Source: Plantactinospora sp. BC1
GTDB lineage: Bacteria > Actinomycetota > Actinomycetes > Mycobacteriales > Micromonosporaceae
Direction: 5' to 3'
DNA length: 64,000 nucleotides
Assembly: GCF_003030345.1 (NCBI RefSeq)
Contig: NZ_CP028158.1
Coordinates: 806,001-870,000, forward strand
Shown: positions 59,384-64,000 of the stretch, one piece after another
How the letters are laid out: each line of letters starts with the position of its first letter
Numbering within the stretch: position 1 is the first letter of the stretch
The notes under the pieces: generated by a model
Told to the model about the DNA's origin: nothing
The model's database searches: none
The model's input: only the letters and a program-made list of their open reading frames with translations
Position numbers and translations under genes: made by a program

Positions 59384-60379
59384 ATGGACCTGCCCACCTT
59401 CTGGTTCCTGCTCATCACCGTGCTGTTCGTCGGCTACTTCATCCTGGAGGGCTTCGACTTCGGCGTCGGCATCCTGCTGCCCGTCCTCGGTCGCGACGAC
59501 CGGGAACGCCGGGTGCTGATCAACACCATCGGGCCGGTCTGGGACGGCAACGAGGTCTGGCTGATCACCGCCGCCGGAGCCCTCTTCGCCGCCTTCCCCG
59601 GCTGGTACGCCAGCCTCTTCTCCGGCCTCTACCTGCCGCTGCTGCTCGTCCTGCTCGCCCTGATCTTCCGGGGCGTCGCCTTCGAGTACCGGCACAAGCG
59701 CCCCGAGGCCGGCTGGAAGGCCCGCTGGGATCTCGCCATCTTCCTCGGCTCCCTGATCCCCGCCGCGATCTGGGGAGTCGTCCTCGGCAACCTGCTGCGC
59801 GGCGTACCACTCGACGCGCGACACGACTACACCGGCGGACTGCTCGACCTGCTCAACCCGTACGCCCTGCTCGGCGGGGCGACCACGACGGGGCTCTTCG
59901 TCACGCACGGCGCCGTCTTCCTCGCGCTGAAGACCAGCGGCGAGATCCGCACCCGGGCCGGCCGGCTCGCCGCCCGGGCCGCCGCCACGACCGCCGCCCT
60001 CACCGCCGCGTTCCTGGCCGTCGGCCTGACCATCCGGCACACCCCGGCCGCCGTCGGCCTCGCCGTGGCCGCCGCGCTCGCCCTGGCCGGCACCCTGGCC
60101 GCGACCCGGGTACGCCGGGAGGGCTGGGCCTTCGTCGGCACCGCCGCCGCGATCGGGCTGACCGTCGCCACCCTCTTCGCGGCACTCTTCCCGAACGTGC
60201 TGCCCTCCACCACCGACCCGGCCGGCACCCTCACCATCGACAACGCCGCCTCCAGCCCCTACACCCTGAAGGTGATGACCTGGGTGGCCGCCTTCTTCAC
60301 CCCCGTCGTCCTCGCCTACCAGGGCTGGACCTACTGGGTGTTCCGCAAGCGGATCGGAGTCGCCAACATCCCACGCTGA
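59384..60379 (+). CDS. cydB: Cytochrome bd ubiquinol oxidase subunit II
   Basis: A 331-residue CydB with eight to nine hydrophobic helices. The family signature FILEGFDFGVGILLP is at the start, NTIGPVWDGNEVWLI follows, and YQGWTYWVFRKRI closes the protein. It partners CydA to give the low-oxygen terminal oxidase. ATG 59384 is the start; the longer open frame upstream is the out-of-frame shadow of cydA. Confidence 0.95.
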   Translation: MDLPTFWFLLITVLFVGYFILEGFDFGVGILLPVLGRDDRERRVLINTIGPVWDGNEVWLITAAGALFAAFPGWYASLFSGLYLPLLLVLLALIFRGVAFEYRHKRPEAGWKARWDLAIFLGSLIPAAIWGVVLGNLLRGVPLDARHDYTGGLLDLLNPYALLGGATTTGLFVTHGAVFLALKTSGEIRTRAGRLAARAAATTAALTAAFLAVGLTIRHTPAAVGLAVAAALALAGTLAATRVRREGWAFVGTAAAIGLTVATLFAALFPNVLPSTTDPAGTLTIDNAASSPYTLKVMTWVAAFFTPVVLAYQGWTYWVFRKRIGVANIPR

Positions 60380-60425
60380 CCTCCTCCCCGTCGCGAAGGC
60401 CACCGCCACGCTGCCCCCGCAAGTT

Positions 60426-60498
60426 GAGACTTCCCCCGCGCCCCGGCCCGTGCCGGGCGGGAAAAGTCTCATAAAGGACTTCAATGAAACAATTGAAG
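60426..60498 (+). promoter_or_regulatory. Structured leader upstream of the siderophore-interacting protein
   Basis: GAGACTT (60426-60432) pairs with AAGTCTC (60464-60470) around a GC-rich inner stem. The separate AT-rich dyad CTTCAATGAAACAATTGAAG (60479-60498) follows. The first could terminate cydB transcription; the second looks like an operator. No IdeR box was found. Confidence 0.45.
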
Positions 60499-60547
60499 CG
60501 AAAGACTCGCGCAGGGCAGCGCCCTCTCGTAACCTTCGGAGGCCCCG

Positions 60548-61450
60548 ATGGGACAGCTCCCGATCCGGTACATCCGGGTCGCCGACACCGCCCGGATCAC
60601 GCCACGGATGGCCCGGATCACCTTCACCGGCGACGACCTCGCCGACCTCCACCTCGCCGGCCCCGACCAGCAGGTGAAGCTCTACTTCCCCAGACCCGGA
60701 CAGCGCCGCCCCCGGCTGCCGGACCCCGACCCCGACCTCTGGCGCTGGTACGCCGGCTTCGCCGACATCCCCGCACCCGAGCGCCCCTGGACCCGCAGCT
60801 ACACCATCCGGGCCCACCACCCGCACGGCAACCTCATCGACATCGACTTCACCCTGCACGAGCACGCCGGACCCGCCACCCGATGGGCCGCCTGCGCCAC
60901 CCCCGGCGACACCCTCGGCATGTTCGGCCCGTCCCCGGTCTTCGCCCGCCCCCTCCCGATCGGCAGCACCGACTGGATGCTGCTCGCCTGCGACGAGTCG
61001 GCGCTCCCGGCGCTCGGCACCATCGTCGAGGCACTCCCCGCCGGCACCCGCGCACACGCCTTCGTCGAGATCCCCGACCGGGCCGAGGAGCAGCACCTCG
61101 ACACCCCGGCCGACCTCACCCTGCACTGGCTGCACCGCGACGACCCGCCCAGCGCACACGGCAGCCGCCTGCTCGACGCCGTACGCGCGGCGACCTTCCC
61201 GGCCGGTTCCGTGCTCGCCTGGCTGGCCGGCGAAGCCGGCACCGTACGCGCCCTGCGCCGACACCTCGTCGACGACCGGGGCCTGCCGAAACGGTCGATC
61301 GACTTCACCGGCTACTGGCGACGGAACCTGACCCAGGACGACGACCCGACCGAGGAGGACCTCGCCGAGGCACGCGAACGCCTCGCCGACACCGAGACCG
61401 ACGCCGCCACCACCGCTACCGACGCCGCTACCGCCACCGTGACCGGCTGA
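60548..61450 (+). CDS. Siderophore-interacting protein (ferric-siderophore reductase)
   Basis: A 300-residue FAD-dependent oxidoreductase of the SIP/ViuB family. The flavin-binding motif is TRSYTIR and the nicotinamide domain ends with a GSVLAWLAGEAGTVRALRRHL segment; YWRRN near the C-terminus is typical. It reduces iron in imported ferric siderophores. The last 30 residues are a Thr/Ala-rich tail. ATG 60548 follows GGAGG. Confidence 0.9.
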   Translation: MGQLPIRYIRVADTARITPRMARITFTGDDLADLHLAGPDQQVKLYFPRPGQRRPRLPDPDPDLWRWYAGFADIPAPERPWTRSYTIRAHHPHGNLIDIDFTLHEHAGPATRWAACATPGDTLGMFGPSPVFARPLPIGSTDWMLLACDESALPALGTIVEALPAGTRAHAFVEIPDRAEEQHLDTPADLTLHWLHRDDPPSAHGSRLLDAVRAATFPAGSVLAWLAGEAGTVRALRRHLVDDRGLPKRSIDFTGYWRRNLTQDDDPTEEDLAEARERLADTETDAATTATDAATATVTG

Positions 61451-61557
61451 ACCACCGGCCGCCGGACCCGGGCCGTCGCACGCGGTGACGCCCGCCCACC
61501 CCGAACCGATCAGGATTCAAGAAGCGCGGCCCCCGACGCCGCTCGTACCGTGGCCCT

Positions 61558-61590
61558 CGGATGCGTCAGCAATAGACGGATGCGTCAGCA
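61558..61590. repeat. Direct repeat CGGATGCGTCAGCA upstream of the VOC gene
   Basis: The 14-mer occurs at 61558-61571 and 61577-61590, a 19-bp period, 23 bp before the VOC start codon. It could bind a tandem dimeric regulator or flank a -35/-10 region. Confidence 0.45.
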
Positions 61591-61613
61591 GAAACGCAAA
61601 AAGGGGACAAGAG

Positions 61614-62027
61614 ATGAAAGCGCATGTGAGCTCGATCCTGCTCGCCGTCCGGGACATGGAGCGGTCCAAGCGCTTCTACACGGAAGGTCTCGGCTGGAAG
61701 ATCGAGCAGGACTACGGCGTCTCGGTCTTCTTCGCCCCGGACGGCGGCTCGCCCGTCGGCTTCTACGGCCGCGACGGCCTGGCCGAGCAGGTGGGGACCA
61801 GCCCGGAGGGCAGCGGCTTCAGCGGACTGGTTCTCACCTACGTGGTCCGTACCGAGACCCGGATCGACGAGATCATGGCGGAGGCGGAGAAGGCCGGCGC
61901 CACCATCCTCAAGCCCGCCGGCCCGCTGCCGTGGGGCGGATACGGCGGCTCCTTCGCCGACCCGGACGGCTACGTCTGGAGCCTCGGGTACAGCGCGCTG
62001 GGGGAGAACCAGCCCTACGCGGAGTAG
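61614..62027 (+). CDS. VOC family (glyoxalase/bleomycin-resistance fold) protein
   Basis: A 137-residue VOC protein: SSILLAVRDMERSKRFYTEG opens the first half and GGYGGSFADPDGYVWSLGYS closes the second. Family members are metal-dependent lyases, dioxygenases or drug-binding proteins; the metal ligands here are too divergent to say which. ATG 61614 has AAAAGGGGA upstream; in-frame sequence further upstream contains the direct repeats and is not coding. Confidence 0.85.
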   Translation: MKAHVSSILLAVRDMERSKRFYTEGLGWKIEQDYGVSVFFAPDGGSPVGFYGRDGLAEQVGTSPEGSGFSGLVLTYVVRTETRIDEIMAEAEKAGATILKPAGPLPWGGYGGSFADPDGYVWSLGYSALGENQPYAE

Positions 62028-62040
62028 CCGCCGACCGGAG

Positions 62041-62071
62041 CGGGGTGCGGTTCACCTCGCACCGCACCCCG
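62041..62071. terminator. Bidirectional terminator between VOC gene and glyA
   Basis: An 11-bp perfect stem CGGGGTGCGGT/ACCGCACCCCG with a 9-nt loop between convergent genes. Confidence 0.7.
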
Positions 62072-62078
62072 GCCCGGT

Positions 62079-62129
62079 GACGTCCCGACCGCCCCGAGGA
62101 ACCGGTTGACGTCCAGACCGCCCCGAGGA
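62079..62129. repeat. 22-bp direct repeat downstream of glyA
   Basis: A 22-bp unit beginning GACGTCC and ending CCCCGAGGA occurs at 62079-62100 and 62108-62129 with one mismatch (29-bp period). Confidence 0.5.
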
Positions 62130-62166
62130 CCCCGGAAGGCGGCTCCCCGGGGCAGCCCGTGGCGGG

Positions 62167-63627
62167 TCAGCCCAGGTCGACCAGCGGATACAGCGGATAG
62201 TCCGCCAGCAGATCGGCGGCCTGCCCGGCCACCCGCCGCGCCACCGCCCCGTCCAGCACGTACCGCGCCTTGGACGGGGCACCGTCCGGCCCGACCCCCG
62301 GCCGGGTCGCCGACAACACCGTGTGCAGCAGCCCCGCCACCTCGTCCATCTCCGCCACCCCGAGCCCTCGGGTCGTCAACGCGGGCGTGCCGAGCCGGAC
62401 ACCCGAGGTGTACCAGGCACCGTTCGGATCCCGGGGCACCGAGTTCCGGTTCGTCACGATGCCGGCGTCCAACAGCGCCGCCTCCGCCTGCCGCCCCGTC
62501 AGCCCGTACCCCGACACGTCCACCAGCAGCAGATGGTTGTCCGTACCCCCGGTTACCAGCCGCGCCCCCCGACGCAACAGCCCCTCCGCCAACGCGACCG
62601 CGTTCTGCACCACCCGGCCCGCGTACGCCGCGAACTCCGGCCGCCGCGCCTCCGCCAACGCGACCGCCTTACCGGCGATCACATGCGGCAACGGACCGCC
62701 GAGCACCAACGGACAACCCCGGTCCACCTGGTCGGCCAACTCCGGACCACACAACACCATGCCGCCGCGCGGACCCCGCAACGACTTGTGCGTCGTCGTC
62801 GTCACCAGATGCGCGTACGGCACCGGATCGAAGTCACCGACCAACACCTTCCCGGCGACCAGCCCGGCGAAGTGCGCCATGTCGACCAGCAGCGTCGCAC
62901 CGACCTCGTCGGCGATCTCCCGCATCAGCCGGAAGTTCACCCGCCGCGGATACGCCGAATAGCCGGCCATCAGGATCAGCGGCCGGAACTCCCGGGCGAT
63001 CCGGCGCACCTCGTCGTAGTCCAGCAACCCCGTCTCCGGATCGGTACCGTAACTACGCTGGTCGAACATCTTGCCGGAGATGTTCGGCCGGAAACCGTGG
63101 GTCAGGTGCCCGCCCGCGTCCAACGACATGCCCAACATCCGCTGGTCACCCAACTCGCGGCGCAACACCGCCCAGTCCGCCTCGGACAGCTCGTTCACGT
63201 GCCGCACGCCGGCCCGGCGCAACGCCGGCGACTCCACCCGGTCCGCCAGCACCGCCCAGAACGCCACCAGGTTCGCGTCGATCCCCGAATGCGGCTGCAC
63301 ATAGGCGTGCGCGGCCCCGAACAACTCCCGGGCATGCTCCGCCGCCACCGACTCCACCGTGTCGACGTTGCGGCAACCGGCGTAGAAGCGGCGGCCGACC
63401 ATGCCCTCCGCGTACTTGTCGCTGAACCAGTTACCCATCGCCAGCAGCACCGCCGGGGACGCGTAGTTCTCCGAAGCGATCAACTTCAACGACTCACGCT
63501 GGTCGGCCAGTTCCGCACCGATCGCGTCCGCGACGCGGGGCTCGACCGCACGCACCACGTCCAACGCCGCGCGAAACGCGACGGACTCGGTGGAACTCGT
63601 GCCGACCGGAAAGACCTGATTGGCCAT
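62167..63627 (-). CDS. glyA: Serine hydroxymethyltransferase, long form
   Basis: A 486-residue PLP enzyme interconverting serine and glycine with tetrahydrofolate. The PLP lysine lies in [14 protein letters not shown], and [22 protein letters not shown] and [12 protein letters not shown] are conserved. It is about 60 residues longer than the common 420-residue GlyA, matching the longer actinomycete paralogue. ATG 63627 follows CCAGGAGG. This is probably one of two SHMT genes in the genome, which I cannot check here. Confidence 0.92.
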   Translation of the reverse strand: MANQVFPVGTSSTESVAFRAALDVVRAVEPRVADAIGAELADQRESLKLIASENYASPAVLLAMGNWFSDKYAEGMVGRRFYAGCRNVDTVESVAAEHARELFGAAHAYVQPHSGIDANLVAFWAVLADRVESPALRRAGVRHVNELSEADWAVLRRELGDQRMLGMSLDAGGHLTHGFRPNISGKMFDQRSYGTDPETGLLDYDEVRRIAREFRPLILMAGYSAYPRRVNFRLMREIADEVGATLLVDMAHFAGLVAGKVLVGDFDPVPYAHLVTTTTHKSLRGPRGGMVLCGPELADQVDRGCPLVLGGPLPHVIAGKAVALAEARRPEFAAYAGRVVQNAVALAEGLLRRGARLVTGGTDNHLLLVDVSGYGLTGRQAEAALLDAGIVTNRNSVPRDPNGAWYTSGVRLGTPALTTRGLGVAEMDEVAGLLHTVLSATRPGVGPDGAPSKARYVLDGAVARRVAGQAADLLADYPLYPLVDLG

Positions 63628-63728
63628 GGCAGCCTCCTGGGCGAAGAAAATCGGCCCAGGCGCACGGCACACGTCACTCGACGGGACCGCTTCCCGATGG
63701 TTGACCCCATCCCAGCACGCCAGTCACG

Positions 63729-63764
63729 GTCCGGGCCGAGCCTACCAACCCGACCGGCCCGGAC
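63729..63764 (-). terminator. Hairpin after the partial gene at the right edge
   Basis: GTCCGGGCC (63729-63737) pairs with GGCCCGGAC (63756-63764), 10 bp beyond the stop of the partial gene. A minus-strand TAGGCT in the loop might instead be a -10 for glyA. Confidence 0.4.
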
Positions 63765-63773
63765 GGCGAAGGA

Positions 63774-64000
63774 TCAACCCGCGTCGCGCAACTCCGCCAA
63801 CCGCGCCTCGATCTCCGCCAACTCGGCCCGCAACTTCTCCGCCTGCTGCTCGGCCTCCCGCCGCTCCACCGCCATGATCTGCTCCACCGCCTCGTGCACC
63901 CCGGGAACATCGATCAACGCCACCATCTTCAACGCCTCGGCCGGCTTGATCACGTACGGCTTCGCCAGCGACTTCGCGCCCTGCGTCGCCGCCAGCGTCC
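63774..64000 (-). CDS. Unknown protein, 3' end only
   Basis: Only the last 74 residues fall in the window; the 5' part is beyond the right edge. The visible part reads AKSLAKPYVIKPAEALKMVA, then a helical segment, and ends in a Glu/Ala/Arg coiled coil (AEKLRAELAEIEARLAELRD). No family recognised from this fragment. Shorter frames on the same strand here are out of phase with it. Confidence 0.6.
   Translation of the reverse strand, partial: TLAATQGAKSLAKPYVIKPAEALKMVALIDVPGVHEAVEQIMAVERREAEQQAEKLRAELAEIEARLAELRDAG

Noticed and set aside
60484-61488. A 334-codon frame overlapping the siderophore-interacting gene
   Set aside because: Arg/Pro-rich shadow frame; the overlapping frame has the flavin-binding motif.
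62079-62129. Attachment-site or transposon target duplication
   Set aside because: The 22-bp repeats are only 29 bp apart and flank no element; local duplication is simpler.

Overview
The window is very GC-rich actinobacterial chromosome with strongly G/C-biased third codon positions, many GTG starts and 4-bp start/stop overlaps. RbpA behind a SigR-type promoter, an Lnt-Ppm pair, an HspR (HAIR) operator, cytochrome bd without visible cydCD, GpsA, NADP-type Gnd and many TetR, MarR and LuxR regulators all fit a filamentous actinomycete, most likely a member of the Micromonosporaceae. That placement is an inference from gene content and style. I saw no rRNA, tRNA, CRISPR array or insertion sequence.

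Layout. 1-6.7 kb: a one-strand operon of lysine-fermentation genes (kdd, an amidohydrolase, kamD, kamE, kal and a MutL/GlmL-type ATPase); its start lies outside the window. 6.9-7.2 kb: a promoter and a strong intrinsic terminator bracket about 300 nt without a credible ORF, a candidate non-coding RNA. 7.4-15 kb: housekeeping genes (lnt, ppm, fxsA, rbpA, gpsA), a zinc-motif coiled-coil protein and a DUF421 remnant. 14.4-17.7 kb: a TetR regulator divergent from a rifampin-phosphotransferase-like enzyme, with twin operator-like repeats between them. 17.8-19.2 kb: a membrane EEP phosphodiesterase followed by two gene remnants. 19.2-22.8 kb: a tandem P-loop protein, an HTH_38-GbsR regulator and a P450-ferredoxin pair whose promoter carries a candidate operator.

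22.8-28.4 kb holds small accessory genes (DUF1062, methyltransferases, HNH protein, a tyrosine recombinase, GNAT, deaminase). 28.5-34.7 kb holds two ABC-2 type exporters, the second divergent from a two-component system. 34.8-35.3 kb is a MazEF-like toxin-antitoxin module. 35.4-37.2 kb is a MarR regulator and an MFS exporter with an apparently leaderless promoter under a palindromic operator. 37.3-39.5 kb holds a GNAT, an Hsp20 gene under promoter plus HAIR, and a second recombinase closely related to the first.

39.5-48.5 kb is metabolic and housekeeping (AidB-like acyl-CoA dehydrogenase, thymidine kinase, UMF1-type MFS, GDPD, Hsp70-like membrane protein, Gnd). 48.5-56.2 kb is the most system-like block: two dynamin-like GTPases and an acidic low-complexity protein in one overlapping operon, opposite a large LuxR-type ATPase with an arginine in place of the P-loop lysine and a small LuxR-HTH partner. 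56.2-61.5 kb holds a chloramphenicol-phosphotransferase-like kinase, a PlsC acyltransferase, cydAB behind a clear dyad operator, and a siderophore-interacting flavoprotein. 61.6-64 kb holds a VOC protein, a serine hydroxymethyltransferase and the 3' end of an unknown gene.
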